From contig NZ_AVFL01000012.1 of NCBI RefSeq assembly GCF_000576635.1, forward strand, positions 1-64,000: a stretch of 64,000 bases of DNA. Direction: 5' to 3'. The notes beneath the pieces were generated by a model, which was given only the letters and a program-made list of their open reading frames with translations, was not told where the DNA came from and did no database searches. The position numbers and the translations under genes were made by a program. Below, in pieces: positions 17,978 to 27,971 of this stretch; the first letter of the stretch is position 1, and each line of letters begins with the position of its first letter. The DNA is from Skermanella stibiiresistens SB22 (GTDB lineage Bacteria; Pseudomonadota; Alphaproteobacteria; Azospirillales; Azospirillaceae).

Positions 17978-18211
17978 ATGGCGTGCGAAGTCGACAACGA
18001 GATGGCCGTGGCGCAAGCCTACGCGAACGCGCGGAGCCTCCAGGCCGCCGAACCGACCGCCGTCGAACTCGCCCGCCAATGCTATGTCGACCTGTGCCCC
18101 GATACCCCGGCCGACCAAGTCGCCGCCGAGGTGGAGCGGATCATCAAGCCGGTGCGGGACTCCATCGCGGCCGGGCGCTCCTGGTGGGCGGGTAACCCGC
18201 CCAGCAAGTGA
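17978..18211 (+). CDS. Small hypothetical protein
   Basis: 77 residues. GGAGGAGG (17962-17969) lies 8 bases before the ATG at 17978, a very strong ribosome site that fixes the start. The protein is helical and acidic, with two Cys (ELARQCYVDLCPDT) in its middle and a Trp-Trp near the C terminus. No known family is recognised. The preceding intergenic region is AT-rich and probably carries its promoter. It converges with the CNNM-type gene 4 bp away. Confidence 0.7.
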   Translation: MACEVDNEMAVAQAYANARSLQAAEPTAVELARQCYVDLCPDTPADQVAAEVERIIKPVRDSIAAGRSWWAGNPPSK

Positions 18212-18215
18212 CGGT

Positions 18216-19529
18216 TTAGATACTCGGGTCCTCTTCCGCGTCGCCGGACGCGGGCAACGCAACCAGCACCTTGTCGACCCGGCGGCCGTCCATGTCGATC
18301 ACCTCGAATCGCGAGCCCTGCCACATGAAGTGCTCGCCGGCCTTCGGGACGTGGCCGAGTTCCGACATGATGAAACCGGCCAGCGTGTGGAAGTCGCGGT
18401 CGCCGCGCAAGCCGCGCAGGCCCAGCCGATGCTCGACCTCGTCGACCGGCAGCATGCCATCGACCAGCCACGAACCATCATCGCGCCGCACCGCCCCGGC
18501 GTCGTCCTCGCCTGCGTCGGGCAGCTCGCCGGCGATCGTCTCCAGGATGTCGTTCGCGGTGGCGATGCCCTCGACCGATCCATACTCGTCCACGATGATC
18601 GCCATGTGCAGGCCGGTCTGCTTGAACAGCTCCAGCACGCGCAGCACCGGCGTCCCGTCATGGATGATCAGGGGTTTGCTCACGCAGGCCTGAAGGTCGA
18701 GCGGCCGGTCGGTGAGCACGAGGTCCAGCAGGTCCTTGGAATGGACGATGCCGACGATCTCGTCCAGGTCGCCGCGGCTGACGGGGAAGCGCGAACGGCC
18801 GCTCTCCGCGATCTCTCTGCGGATCGTCTCGTTGTCGTCGCCGATGTCGAGCCAATGGACGTCCGGTCGCGGCGTCATGATCGTCCGCACGCTCCGGTCG
18901 GCCAAGCGCAGCACACCCTCGATCATCTCACGCTCGGCCGGATCGAAGACGCCGGTGCGCGCACCCTCGGCGATCATCGACTTGACCTCCTCCTCCGTCA
19001 CCTCCGACTGCCGCACCTGGTCCAGGCGCAGCAACCGGAGCACCAGATTGGTCGAGACGCCGAGCAGCCAGACGAGGGGAGCGCCGATCGTGGCGATGAC
19101 GCCCATCGGCCGGGCGACGAAGGACGCGATCCGCTCGGCGTTGACCAGCGCTATCCGCTTGGGCACCAATTCGCCAATGATCAACGACAGGTAGGTGATG
19201 GCTACGACCACCACGGCGAACGAGACGCCATCGGCGTAGGGAGCTATGGCCGGGATTTCGCGTAGTTCGACCGCCAGGTATTCCGCCAGGGTGGCGCCGC
19301 CATAGGCGCCGGCCAGAATGCCGATCAGGGTGATGCCGACCTGGACGGTGGACAGGAACTTACTGGGATCCTCGACCAGCCGGACCGCCGCCCGCGCGCC
19401 GCGGTTCCCCTCGTCCGCCATCTGTTGAAGTCTTGCCCGCCGGGCGGATACCACGGCCAATTCGGACATGGCGAAGAAGCCGTTCAGCACGATCAGCAGA
19501 ACGACCACGATCAGTTCCCAGGCGAACAT
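18216..19529 (-). CDS. CNNM/CBS-domain membrane protein (HlyC/CorC family)
   Basis: 437 residues. An N-terminal CNNM transmembrane domain (about 1-180, four hydrophobic segments including SFAVVVVAITYLSLIIGEL) is followed by a pair of CBS domains (about 205-330; TIMTPRPDVHWLD, IIVDEYGSVEGIATANDILE) and a CorC_HlyC domain at the end. The family is tied to magnesium/cobalt export and sensing; older annotations call it hemolysin. Layout and length are complete and typical. Confidence 0.92.
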   Translation of the reverse strand: MFAWELIVVVLLIVLNGFFAMSELAVVSARRARLQQMADEGNRGARAAVRLVEDPSKFLSTVQVGITLIGILAGAYGGATLAEYLAVELREIPAIAPYADGVSFAVVVVAITYLSLIIGELVPKRIALVNAERIASFVARPMGVIATIGAPLVWLLGVSTNLVLRLLRLDQVRQSEVTEEEVKSMIAEGARTGVFDPAEREMIEGVLRLADRSVRTIMTPRPDVHWLDIGDDNETIRREIAESGRSRFPVSRGDLDEIVGIVHSKDLLDLVLTDRPLDLQACVSKPLIIHDGTPVLRVLELFKQTGLHMAIIVDEYGSVEGIATANDILETIAGELPDAGEDDAGAVRRDDGSWLVDGMLPVDEVEHRLGLRGLRGDRDFHTLAGFIMSELGHVPKAGEHFMWQGSRFEVIDMDGRRVDKVLVALPASGDAEEDPSI

Positions 19530-19671
19530 GAACTCCTCGGCTTGAAATCACGATGCCGGAGATTAGCACAGCGGGACGGCCAAAAGGTAAGGCGGATTGC
19601 CGGAACCCGGCGATGTGGCTAGATTGATCCTCCGCCATCCAGTTCCAGCAGCCTGTTCGAAAGCGCGCCCG

Positions 19672-21726
19672 GTGCCTGATTCGATCTTCGTCCCCTCCGT
19701 CTGCCCGCACGATTGTCCGAGCACCTGCGCCCTCGAGGTGGAGCGGCTGGCGCCCGGCCGCATTGGCAAGGTCAGGGGAGCGGCAGACAACAGCTACACC
19801 GACGGCGTGATCTGCGCCAAGGTCTCGCGCTACGCCGAGCGGGTCCACCACGCCGACCGCCTGACCGTTCCGCTCCAGCGGGTCGGCGGCAAGGGCGAGG
19901 GCCGCTGGCGCGAGATCCCGTTCGACGCCGCCCTGGACATCGTCGCCGACCAGTTCGCCCGTGTCGCCCGCGAGCATGGCCCGGAAGCCGTCTGGCCCTA
20001 TTACTACGCCGGCACTATGGGCCACGTGCAGCGCGACGGCATCGAGCGGCTGCGCCACGTCATGGGCTATTCAGGCCAGAAGACCACCATCTGCACGGCG
20101 CTGGCCGACGCCGGCTGGCTCGCCGGCGCCGGCGTCAAGCGGGGAGCCGACCCGCGCGAGATGGCCAAATCCGACCTGATCGTCGTCTGGGGCGGCAATC
20201 CCGTATCGACGCAGGTCAACGTCATGACCTGGATCGCCCGCGCCCGCAAGGAGCGGGGCGCCAAGCTGGTCGTGGTCGATCCCTACCGTACCGGCACGGC
20301 GGAGCGCGCCGACCTCCATCTGGCGCCGCGTCCCGGCACCGATGGGGCGCTGGCCTGCGCCGTCATGCACGTGCTGTTCGCGGAAGGCTACGCCGACCGC
20401 GACTACATGGCACGCCACGCCGACGCGCCGGACGAGTTGGAGCGGCACTTGGCGACGCGCACGCCGGCCTGGGCCGCCGCGATCACCGGACTGGACGAAC
20501 AGGCGATCACCGACTTCGCCCGGATGTACGGCGCCACCAAGCGCAGCTTCGTGCGGCTCGGCTATGGCTTCTCGCGCAGCCGCAACGGTTCGGCCCAGAT
20601 GCACGCGGTCAGCTGCCTGCCCGCCGTCACCGGCGCCTGGGCGCACGAGGGTGGCGGGGCGCTGTACAGCAACTCCGCGATCTATCATCTGGACAAGACG
20701 CTGATCGAGGGGCTTGACCGCCGCGACCCGAAGACCCGCATGCTCGACATGTCCAGGATCGGACCGGTGCTGGTCGGCGAGCCCGACGCCTTGGGCCATG
20801 GCCCGCAGGTCCACGCCATGCTGATCCAGAACACCAACCCGGCGACGGTGGCGCCCGAAAGCGACAAGGTGCTGGCCGGCATGATGCGCGACGACCTGTT
20901 CGTCTGCGTCCACGAGCAGTTCATGACCGACACCGCGCGGCTGGCGGACATCGTCCTGCCGGCGACCATGATGCTGGAGCACGACGACCTCTACACGGCC
21001 GGCGGCCAGATGCATCTCCAGATCGGCGCCCGCCAGATCGATCCGCCCGGCCAGTGCCGCGAAAACCACGAGGTCATCCGCGGCCTGGCCAAGCGCCTGG
21101 GCGCCGAGCATGCCGGCTTCGACATGACCGCCTGGGAGCTGGTCGACGCGACCCTGAAGGCGTCGGGTTGGCCCGACGCCGCGACGCTGAGGGACAAGCG
21201 CTGGCACGACTGCATCGCCGGGACCGACAGCCATTTCGCCAAGGGCTTCGGCACGCCCGACGGCCGCTTCCACTTCAAGCCGGACTGGTCGCGGGTCGGG
21301 GCCAACCACGCCGACATGCCGGTCCTGCCTGATCATTTCGACGTCATCGAGGCCGCGACCGACGAGCATCCATTCCGCCTGATAGCGCCGCCGGCCCGCC
21401 AGTTCCTCAACAGCAGCTTCACCGAGACGCCGACCTCGAAGGTGCGGGAGGGGCGGCCCACCGCCCTGGTCCATCCGCGGGACTGCGAGGATTTGGGGCT
21501 GGTCAAGGACGGGCTGGTCCGCATCGGCAACCGGCGCGGCGCCGTGCTGGTCCACGTCAGGCCGTTCGACGGGCTGCAGCCCGGCGTCGTCGTTGTCGAG
21601 GGCATCTGGCCCAACGACAGTTTCATCGAGGGGCGCGGGATCAACGTCCTGACCGGGGCCGATCCGGGGCCACCCCATGGCGGTGCGGTGTTCCACGACA
21701 CGGCGGTGTGGCTGCGGGCGGAGTGA
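19672..21726 (+). CDS. Molybdopterin oxidoreductase (formate-dehydrogenase/BisC-like, Fe-S cluster containing)
   Basis: 684 residues from GTG 19672; a TTG at 19597 is an alternative. A [4Fe-4S] site is formed by Cys11, Cys15, Cys19 and Cys48 (CPHDCPSTC, then DGVICAK). The molybdopterin-binding body follows (VVWGGNPVSTQVNVMTW; VVVDPYRTGTAERAD) and a C-terminal molydopterin-dinucleotide-binding domain (RQFLNSSFTETPTSKVREG). No Tat signal is seen, so it is probably cytoplasmic. The substrate is not evident; many such stand-alone proteins are of unknown specificity. Confidence 0.9.
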   Translation: MPDSIFVPSVCPHDCPSTCALEVERLAPGRIGKVRGAADNSYTDGVICAKVSRYAERVHHADRLTVPLQRVGGKGEGRWREIPFDAALDIVADQFARVAREHGPEAVWPYYYAGTMGHVQRDGIERLRHVMGYSGQKTTICTALADAGWLAGAGVKRGADPREMAKSDLIVVWGGNPVSTQVNVMTWIARARKERGAKLVVVDPYRTGTAERADLHLAPRPGTDGALACAVMHVLFAEGYADRDYMARHADAPDELERHLATRTPAWAAAITGLDEQAITDFARMYGATKRSFVRLGYGFSRSRNGSAQMHAVSCLPAVTGAWAHEGGGALYSNSAIYHLDKTLIEGLDRRDPKTRMLDMSRIGPVLVGEPDALGHGPQVHAMLIQNTNPATVAPESDKVLAGMMRDDLFVCVHEQFMTDTARLADIVLPATMMLEHDDLYTAGGQMHLQIGARQIDPPGQCRENHEVIRGLAKRLGAEHAGFDMTAWELVDATLKASGWPDAATLRDKRWHDCIAGTDSHFAKGFGTPDGRFHFKPDWSRVGANHADMPVLPDHFDVIEAATDEHPFRLIAPPARQFLNSSFTETPTSKVREGRPTALVHPRDCEDLGLVKDGLVRIGNRRGAVLVHVRPFDGLQPGVVVVEGIWPNDSFIEGRGINVLTGADPGPPHGGAVFHDTAVWLRAE

Positions 21727-21851
21727 TCGGCCGATCACCTCCCGCCCTGATCGCCGCGGGCACCGCCCCTGGAAAGTCCAGGGTCCAGGGGCCATCTCGG
21801 AGGGAGGACGGAAAGCCCTAGGATTCCACGTGACTGGGAGATGCGGGCGCC

Positions 21852-22568
21852 ATGGCCGACGACGACAAGACCCTGCCGACCACCTCGGCCTCGCGTTCCG
21901 AGGTCGACGCCTTCCTGCGGAAGGTCGCCGCGACGCCGAACCCCAACCGGACCGGCCGGCGTGGCCGCCTGATGTTCGCCATGGACGCGACCGCCAGCCG
22001 GCAGCCCACCTGGGACCAAGCCTGCCATATCCAGGCCGAGATGTTCCAGGCGACTTCGGCGCTGGGTGGCCTGGATGTCCAACTCGTGTTCTACCGGGGT
22101 TTCCGGCAATGCCAGGCGAGCCCCTGGGTCGGCAACGCCAACGAGTTGCTGAGGCGGATGACGTCGGTCACCTGCCTGGGTGGTCAGACCCAGATCGACC
22201 GCATCCTCGGCCACGCCCTCAAGGAAAGCCGGCGCGAGAAGGTCAACGCGGTGGTCTTCGTCGGCGATTGCATGGAGGAGGACATCGACCAGCTCTGCCA
22301 CCACGCCGGTGAGCTTGGTTTGCTGGGCGTTCCCGTGTTCATGTTCCACGAGGGCGGCGAGCCGGTGGCGCGCCGGGCGTTCGAGCAGATCGCCCGGCTG
22401 AGCGGCGGCGCCTACTGTCCCTTCGACGCGTCGAGCGCCCAACAGCTCAAGGACCTGCTGAGCGCGGTCGCCGTGTTCGCCGCCGGCGGACGCGCGGCGC
22501 TCGCCGATTACAGCCGGGGCAAGGGCGAGGGTATCCGCCGGCTCTCCCATCAGATCGGCGACAGGTAG
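21852..22568 (+). CDS. vWA-domain protein
   Basis: 238 residues. [15 protein letters not shown] supplies the MIDAS-type metal site (DATAS) of a von Willebrand factor A domain; the [12 protein letters not shown] strand and the C-terminal [15 protein letters not shown] complete it. No signal peptide or membrane segment. It lies 13 bp before a membrane-anchored J-domain protein, with which it is likely co-transcribed. The pairing suggests a protein-assembly or folding role, but this is inference. Confidence 0.8.
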   Translation: MADDDKTLPTTSASRSEVDAFLRKVAATPNPNRTGRRGRLMFAMDATASRQPTWDQACHIQAEMFQATSALGGLDVQLVFYRGFRQCQASPWVGNANELLRRMTSVTCLGGQTQIDRILGHALKESRREKVNAVVFVGDCMEEDIDQLCHHAGELGLLGVPVFMFHEGGEPVARRAFEQIARLSGGAYCPFDASSAQQLKDLLSAVAVFAAGGRAALADYSRGKGEGIRRLSHQIGDR

Positions 22569-22581
22569 GGGCGCCGGTTCC

Positions 22582-23304
22582 ATGCTGCCGCTTTTCGTGC
22601 TCGGGATCGCGTTGCTGGTGGGCTTCTTCCTGCTGGGCAAGGCGTTCGTCAACGCCGATCCCAAGAGTTTGGCGCAAGGTCTCAAATATTCGGGCGTCGT
22701 GATCGCCGTCGTGGTCGTCGTGTTCCTGGCGGTCACTGGGCGTCTCGCAACCGCGATGGCTGTGGGAGCCTTCGCGTTTCCCCTATTCCTGCGCTGGCGC
22801 TCCCTGTTGAACCGGATCAAGGCGGCGGCTGGGCCGAGCGAAGGCCAAAGCTCGACGGTCGAGACGGACCATCTCCGGATGCGGCTGGATCATGACAGTG
22901 GTCGGATGGGCGGGGAAGTGTTGCGCGGTCCCTTCCGAGGCCGAGAACTGGACGATTTGTCCCTGACCGAGCTTCTCGCATTGCTGGAGGAATGCCAAAC
23001 CTCCGATTCGCGGTCGGCCACCATTCTGGAAGCCTACCTGGACCGCGTCCGGCCCGAGAACTGGCGGCCTGCGGGGGGCGGTCCAAACGGTCGCACGGAG
23101 GAGGGAGAGGCTTCGCGCGGCGGCGGAGGTGCCATGACCCGGAATGAAGCATATGAGGTATTAGGTCTTGAGCCGGGTGCAAGCGCTGGCGAAATAAAGG
23201 ATGCTCACCGAAGGCTTATGCTGAAGATGCACCCCGATCAGGGCGGATCGACATACCTTGCCGCCAAAATCAATCAGGCCAAAGATCTGCTATTACGCTC
23301 GTAA
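22582..23304 (+). CDS. Membrane-anchored J-domain (DnaJ-like) protein
   Basis: 240 residues. Two N-terminal hydrophobic segments ([18 protein letters not shown] and [15 protein letters not shown]) anchor it; a cytoplasmic linker follows and the C-terminal 60 residues are a J domain with the essential HPD motif ([11 protein letters not shown]). J domains recruit and stimulate DnaK at a given site, here the inner membrane. The architecture (TM first, J domain last) matches the DjlA/Tim14-like group more than DnaJ itself. Confidence 0.88.
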   Translation: MLPLFVLGIALLVGFFLLGKAFVNADPKSLAQGLKYSGVVIAVVVVVFLAVTGRLATAMAVGAFAFPLFLRWRSLLNRIKAAAGPSEGQSSTVETDHLRMRLDHDSGRMGGEVLRGPFRGRELDDLSLTELLALLEECQTSDSRSATILEAYLDRVRPENWRPAGGGPNGRTEEGEASRGGGGAMTRNEAYEVLGLEPGASAGEIKDAHRRLMLKMHPDQGGSTYLAAKINQAKDLLLRS

Positions 23305-23416
23305 AGCGTGGGTTGCGTTGCGGCGCACGCTTGTGGCAGAAAATTCAAGTCGTAGAAAGTGCCGCTTCGGCTTCGGGTTCTTCCCATCATTCCACGCGTA
23401 GCGAAAAGAGACACCC

Positions 23417-24286
23417 ATGCGTAAAGCAGTGCGTAAAGCGGTTTTCCCGGTGGCGGGACTGGGCACCCGGTTCCTCCCCGCGACCAAGGCGATCCCCAAG
23501 GAGATGCTGCCGCTGGTCGATAAGCCGCTGATCCAGCACGCCGTCGAGGAGGCCCGCGCCGCCGGCATCGAGGATATCATCTTCGTGACCAGCCAGGGCA
23601 AATCGGCGATCGAAGATCATTTCGACATCAATGGCGATCTCAACAAAGTCCTGGAGACCCGAGGCAAGCTGGACGCCCTCAACGCGGTCCGGTCGACCGA
23701 GATCGGTTCCGGCAAGCTCTTCTACACCCGTCAGCAGCAGCCGCTCGGCCTGGGGCACGCCGTCTGGTGCGCCCGGAAGCTGGTCGGCGACGAGCCGTTC
23801 GCCGTCCTGCTGCCCGACGACGTCGTGCTCGCGGGGGTCCCCTGCCTGAAGCAGATGGTCGAGGCCTACGCCGATGTCGGCGGCAACATCGTGGCCGTGG
23901 TCGACGTTCCGCGCGAGCACACCAACCGGTACGGCATCCTGGATGTCGCCTCCGACGATGGCCGGCTCGCCGCCGTCAAGGGATTGGTCGAGAAGCCCAA
24001 GCCCGAGGTGGCGCCGTCCACCCTGTCGATCATCGGCCGCTACATCCTTCAGCCGGAGGTCTTCGGCCACCTCGACCGCCAGGAGAAGGGCGCCGGCAAC
24101 GAGATCCAGTTGACCGACAGCATGGCCCGCCTGATCGGCGAGCAGCCGTTCCACGGCCTTCGTTTCACGGGCACCCGCTATGACTGCGGCGACCGCGTCG
24201 GCTTCCTGGAGGCCAACATCGCGTTCGCGCTCGAGCGTCCGGATATCGGCCCGCTGGTCCGCGAGGCGCTGGCGAAATTGCTCTGA
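23417..24286 (+). CDS. galU: UTP-glucose-1-phosphate uridylyltransferase
   Basis: 289 residues, normal length. It makes UDP-glucose from glucose 1-phosphate and UTP. The nucleotide-binding signature FPVAGLGTRFLPATKAIPKE is at residues 11-30; ALLPDDV-type metal/UTP loop appears as AVLLPDDVVL and the EKPKP motif as GLVEKPKPE. It is the first of three sugar-nucleotide genes (galU, ugd, pgm/manB) in a row, but has its own terminator, so ugd may be transcribed separately. Confidence 0.96.
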   Translation: MRKAVRKAVFPVAGLGTRFLPATKAIPKEMLPLVDKPLIQHAVEEARAAGIEDIIFVTSQGKSAIEDHFDINGDLNKVLETRGKLDALNAVRSTEIGSGKLFYTRQQQPLGLGHAVWCARKLVGDEPFAVLLPDDVVLAGVPCLKQMVEAYADVGGNIVAVVDVPREHTNRYGILDVASDDGRLAAVKGLVEKPKPEVAPSTLSIIGRYILQPEVFGHLDRQEKGAGNEIQLTDSMARLIGEQPFHGLRFTGTRYDCGDRVGFLEANIAFALERPDIGPLVREALAKLL

Positions 24287-24330
24287 CGAAGTGGCCTTCC
24301 ACCATCGCGATCCATTCCAGAGTGACCAAG

Positions 24331-24355
24331 CGGGCCGGGGAACCGGCCCGTCTTT
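24331..24355 (+). terminator. Rho-independent terminator after galU
   Basis: CGGGCCGG-GGAA-CCGGCCCG hairpin (perfect 8-bp stem, GNRA-type loop) followed by TCTTT. Lies 45 bp past the galU stop. Confidence 0.75.
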
Positions 24356-24391
24356 CGACCAGCGATCCCATTACATGAGAGGGCATGGCCC

Positions 24392-25747
24392 ATGCGCATA
24401 GCGATGATCGGAACAGGCTACGTCGGCCTGGTTTCAGGCGCCTGTTTTTCGGAGTTCGGCGTCAATGTCGTGTGCGTCGACAAGGACGCCAGCAAGATCG
24501 ATCGCCTCAACCGCGGCGAAATCCCGATCTATGAGCCCGGTCTCGAGGATCTGGTCGCGAAGAACGTCAAGGCCGGCCGCCTGTCGTTCAGCCTGGACTT
24601 GGCGGCTTCCGTCGCCGACGCCGACGCGGTGTTCATCGCGGTCGGCACGCCGTCCCGGCGCGGCGACGGTCACGCCGATCTCAGCTATGTCTATGCCGCC
24701 GCCGAGGAGATCGCGCGCGGCATGAACGACTACACGGTGGTCGTCACCAAGTCGACGGTGCCGGTCGGCACCGGCCGCGAGGTCGCGCGCATCATCCGCA
24801 AAACCCGGCCCGACGTTGATTTCGGCGTCGCCTCCAACCCGGAATTCCTGCGCGAAGGCTCGGCGATCGGCGACTTCCTCCGGCCCGACCGGGTCGTGAT
24901 CGGGACCGACAGCGACCGCGCCCGCGCCGTCATGCGCGCCCTGTACCGGCCGCTGTACCTGATCGAGACGCCGATCGTCATGACCAGCCTCGAGACCGCA
25001 GAGCTGATCAAGTACGCGGCCAACACCTTCCTGGCGACCAAGATCACCTTCATCAACGAGATCGCCGATCTGTGCGAGAAAGTCGGCGCCGACGTCCATG
25101 ACGTCGCCAAGGGCATCGGCCTGGATGGCCGCATCGGCAAGAAGTTCCTGCACCCGGGCCCGGGTTACGGCGGCTCCTGCTTCCCGAAGGACACGCTGGC
25201 GCTGGTCCGCACCGCCCAGGATTACGGTTCGCCGCTCCGCATCGTCGAGACGGTGGTGGACATCAACACCAAGCGGAAGCGGTCGATGGCCGACCGGATC
25301 ATCGAGGCTTGCGGTGGCGACGTCGATGGCAAGTCGATCGCGGTTCTCGGCGTGACCTTCAAGCCGAACACCGACGACATGCGCGACAGTCCGTCGCTGG
25401 ACATCATCCCGGCCTTGCAGGAGAAGGGAGCGATCATCCGCGCCTTCGATCCCGCCGGTCGCCACGAGGCCGAGAAGCTGCTGCCAGGCGTCGTCTGGTG
25501 CGGCGACGCCTACGAGACCCTCGAGGGTGCCTCGGCGATAGCACTCCTTACGGAGTGGAACGAGTTTCGCGTGCTAGACCTGAAGCGCGTGCGGGAGTTG
25601 ATGAAAACTCCGGTTATGGTAGACCTACGCAACGTCTACAATCCGGATGACATGGAGATGGCCGGGTTCGCCTATACCTGCGTTGGGCGCCCCTCGCGTT
25701 TCCGCATCAGCAATCGCGATCTGCGCGAGAAGGTCCTCGAGTCATGA
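24392..25747 (+). CDS. ugd: UDP-glucose 6-dehydrogenase
   Basis: 451 residues. It oxidises UDP-glucose to UDP-glucuronate with two NAD+. NAD site [12 protein letters not shown] (5-16), catalytic Cys263 in [12 protein letters not shown], substrate-binding [12 protein letters not shown] (151-162) and the C-terminal UDP domain ([14 protein letters not shown]). The stop overlaps the next gene by four bases (ATGA), so the two form an operon. The product feeds exopolysaccharide or lipopolysaccharide synthesis. Confidence 0.96.
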   Translation: MRIAMIGTGYVGLVSGACFSEFGVNVVCVDKDASKIDRLNRGEIPIYEPGLEDLVAKNVKAGRLSFSLDLAASVADADAVFIAVGTPSRRGDGHADLSYVYAAAEEIARGMNDYTVVVTKSTVPVGTGREVARIIRKTRPDVDFGVASNPEFLREGSAIGDFLRPDRVVIGTDSDRARAVMRALYRPLYLIETPIVMTSLETAELIKYAANTFLATKITFINEIADLCEKVGADVHDVAKGIGLDGRIGKKFLHPGPGYGGSCFPKDTLALVRTAQDYGSPLRIVETVVDINTKRKRSMADRIIEACGGDVDGKSIAVLGVTFKPNTDDMRDSPSLDIIPALQEKGAIIRAFDPAGRHEAEKLLPGVVWCGDAYETLEGASAIALLTEWNEFRVLDLKRVRELMKTPVMVDLRNVYNPDDMEMAGFAYTCVGRPSRFRISNRDLREKVLES

Positions 25748-27129
25748 CTGAAACGCATAAGTTCCACGGCACCGTGCTGCGCGAGTACGATATCCGGGGC
25801 ATCATTGGCAAGACCCTGACCGCCGCCGACGCCCGCGCCATCGGGCGCGGCTTCGGCACCATGGTGGTGAGGGGCGGTGGCGACCGCGTCTGCGTCGGCT
25901 ATGACGGCCGCCTCAGCTCGGTGGAACTGGAGGCGGCCTTGGTCGAGGGCTTGGTCTCGACCGGCCTCCACGTCGAGCGGATCGGCCTGGGACCGACCGG
26001 CATGCTGTACTTCGCGACGCGCGACCGCGGCGCGTCGGCCGGCGTGATGATCACCGGCTCGCACAATCCGCCGGACTACAACGGCTTCAAGATGATGCTG
26101 GGCAAGGCTCCGGTCTACGGACCCGCCATCCTGGAGATCGGCGAGATCGCCGCCAAGGGTGACTACGCCGTCGGCAAGGGCGCGTCCGAGAAGATCGACA
26201 TCCAGGACGTCTATGTCGAGCGCCTGCTGAAGGACTACGACGGCGTCAAGGAACTGAGCGTCGCGTGGGACGCGGGCAATGGTGCCGCCGGCGAGATCCT
26301 GAAGCGGCTGACCGCCAAGCTACCGGGCAAGCACATCCTGCTGTTCGAGGACATCGACGGCAACTTCCCGAATCACCATCCGGACCCGACCATGCCGGAG
26401 AACCTGGTGGATCTGCAGAAGGCCGTGGCCGAGAACAAGTGCGACATCGGCATCGCCTTCGACGGCGACGGCGACCGGATCGGCGCGGTGGATGCCGGTG
26501 GCCGGATCGTCTGGGGCGATCAGCTCGTCGCGATCTACGCCTCGGAGGTCCTCAAGACCCATCCCGGCGGTACCATCATCGCCGACGTCAAGGCCAGCCA
26601 GACCCTGTTCGACGAGATCGAGCGCCTGGGCGGCAAGCCGCTGATGTGGAAGACCGGCCACTCGCTGCTGAAGGCCAAGATGGCCGAGACCAACTCACCG
26701 CTGGCGGGCGAGATGAGCGGCCATATCTTCTTCGCCGACAAGTGGTACGGCTTCGACGACGCGCTCTATTGCGGCGTTCGGCTGGTGTCGCTGGTCGGCA
26801 AGTCCGACAAGACCCTGGCCGAACTGCGCGACGTGCTGCCGGAGGTGTTCAACACGCCGGAAGTGCGTTTCCAAGCCGACGAGGAACGGAAGTTCGCCGT
26901 CGTCAAGGAGGTCAAGGCCAGGCTGGCGGCGAGCGGCGCCAAGGTCAACGACATCGACGGCGTCCGGGTCAACACCGAGGACGGCTGGTGGCTGCTGCGC
27001 GCGTCCAACACCCAGGACGTTCTGGTCGCCCGCTGCGAGGCGTTCAGCCCCGAGGGATTGGAACGGCTGAAGGCGCTGCTGGTCGAGCAGCTGAGCGCCA
27101 GCGGCATTTCAGCGCCCTCCGACTTCTGA
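25744..27129 (+). CDS. Phosphomannomutase/phosphoglucomutase
   Basis: 461 residues of the AlgC/PgmG type. The phosphoserine loop [13 protein letters not shown] places Ser106 as the phosphate carrier; metal-binding [12 protein letters not shown] and the sugar-binding loop [15 protein letters not shown] follow. It interconverts 1- and 6-phosphates of glucose and mannose, supplying GalU and Ugd upstream. Translational coupling to ugd supports shared use in polysaccharide precursor supply. Confidence 0.95.
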   Translation: MTETHKFHGTVLREYDIRGIIGKTLTAADARAIGRGFGTMVVRGGGDRVCVGYDGRLSSVELEAALVEGLVSTGLHVERIGLGPTGMLYFATRDRGASAGVMITGSHNPPDYNGFKMMLGKAPVYGPAILEIGEIAAKGDYAVGKGASEKIDIQDVYVERLLKDYDGVKELSVAWDAGNGAAGEILKRLTAKLPGKHILLFEDIDGNFPNHHPDPTMPENLVDLQKAVAENKCDIGIAFDGDGDRIGAVDAGGRIVWGDQLVAIYASEVLKTHPGGTIIADVKASQTLFDEIERLGGKPLMWKTGHSLLKAKMAETNSPLAGEMSGHIFFADKWYGFDDALYCGVRLVSLVGKSDKTLAELRDVLPEVFNTPEVRFQADEERKFAVVKEVKARLAASGAKVNDIDGVRVNTEDGWWLLRASNTQDVLVARCEAFSPEGLERLKALLVEQLSASGISAPSDF

Positions 27130-27222
27130 GGCCGGTTCGCGGGCTCGATCGGACTTCCCGCGCTTGCGTCCCCTGTTCGGCGTGTTCACAGTGATCCGGC
27201 ATGACGAACATGGGGATGCGAG

Positions 27223-27957
27223 ATGCCTGATACCCTGGTCCGCGACACCGCGCTGGATGTCGTTCAACAAACATTTCCCATAGCCCTCAGCCGCTTCGAT
27301 CCGGCATCCAGACCGACGGGTCTGGTCATCGTCGACGAGGTCCATGGCTTCTGCACGGTCGGCTGTGGGCCCCTCGCTCCCGCCACGACCAACCCACAGG
27401 TCGACCAGATGATCGCGGAAACCGTGCATCTGGCCCGCCGGTTCGAGGCGGCCGAATGGCCGGTGCTGGCGTTCCTCGACACCCACATTCCCGGCAAGGC
27501 AGAACCGCCCTATCCGCCCCATTGCGAGATCGGCACCGGCCAGGAAAACCTGGTGGCCGAGCTGGAGTGGCTGGAGGGTGCCGCCAACGCCACGCTGATC
27601 CGCAAGGACTGCATCAACGGATTCATCGGCGCCATCGAGCCGGACGGACGAAACCGGGTGCTGGACTGGATCAAGGCCAACGAGTTGAAGGCTGTGCTGG
27701 TGGTCGGGATCTGCACCGACATCTGCGTCATGGACTTCGTGCTGACGCTTCTGTCCGCAAGGAACCACGGCATGGCGGGTGGTCTAGAGGACGTGGTCGT
27801 CTACGAGCCGGCCTGCGCCACCTATGACTTGCCGAGGTCCGTCGCTCGCGACCTGGGCCTTCCCGAGACGGCGGCGCACCCCCAGGCGGAGTCGCACCAT
27901 GTCGGCCTCTACCTGATGGCGTCGCGCGGTGCCATCCTCGCCGTGGACGTGGAATAG
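27223..27957 (+). CDS. Isochorismatase-superfamily cysteine hydrolase, nicotinamidase-like
   Basis: 244 residues. Catalytic triad candidates Asp38 (IVDEVHGF), Lys128 (LIRKDC) and Cys168 (GICTDICVM). The metal-type site D86-x-H88 with His100 in DTHIPGKAEPPYPPHC resembles nicotinamidases of the plant type, which convert nicotinamide to nicotinate for NAD salvage. Isochorismatases lack that metal site, so nicotinamidase or a related amidase is the better guess. It is a single gene converging on the carboxypeptidase. Confidence 0.8.
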   Translation: MPDTLVRDTALDVVQQTFPIALSRFDPASRPTGLVIVDEVHGFCTVGCGPLAPATTNPQVDQMIAETVHLARRFEAAEWPVLAFLDTHIPGKAEPPYPPHCEIGTGQENLVAELEWLEGAANATLIRKDCINGFIGAIEPDGRNRVLDWIKANELKAVLVVGICTDICVMDFVLTLLSARNHGMAGGLEDVVVYEPACATYDLPRSVARDLGLPETAAHPQAESHHVGLYLMASRGAILAVDVE

Positions 27958-27971
27958 CGCCCGGACGTCCC

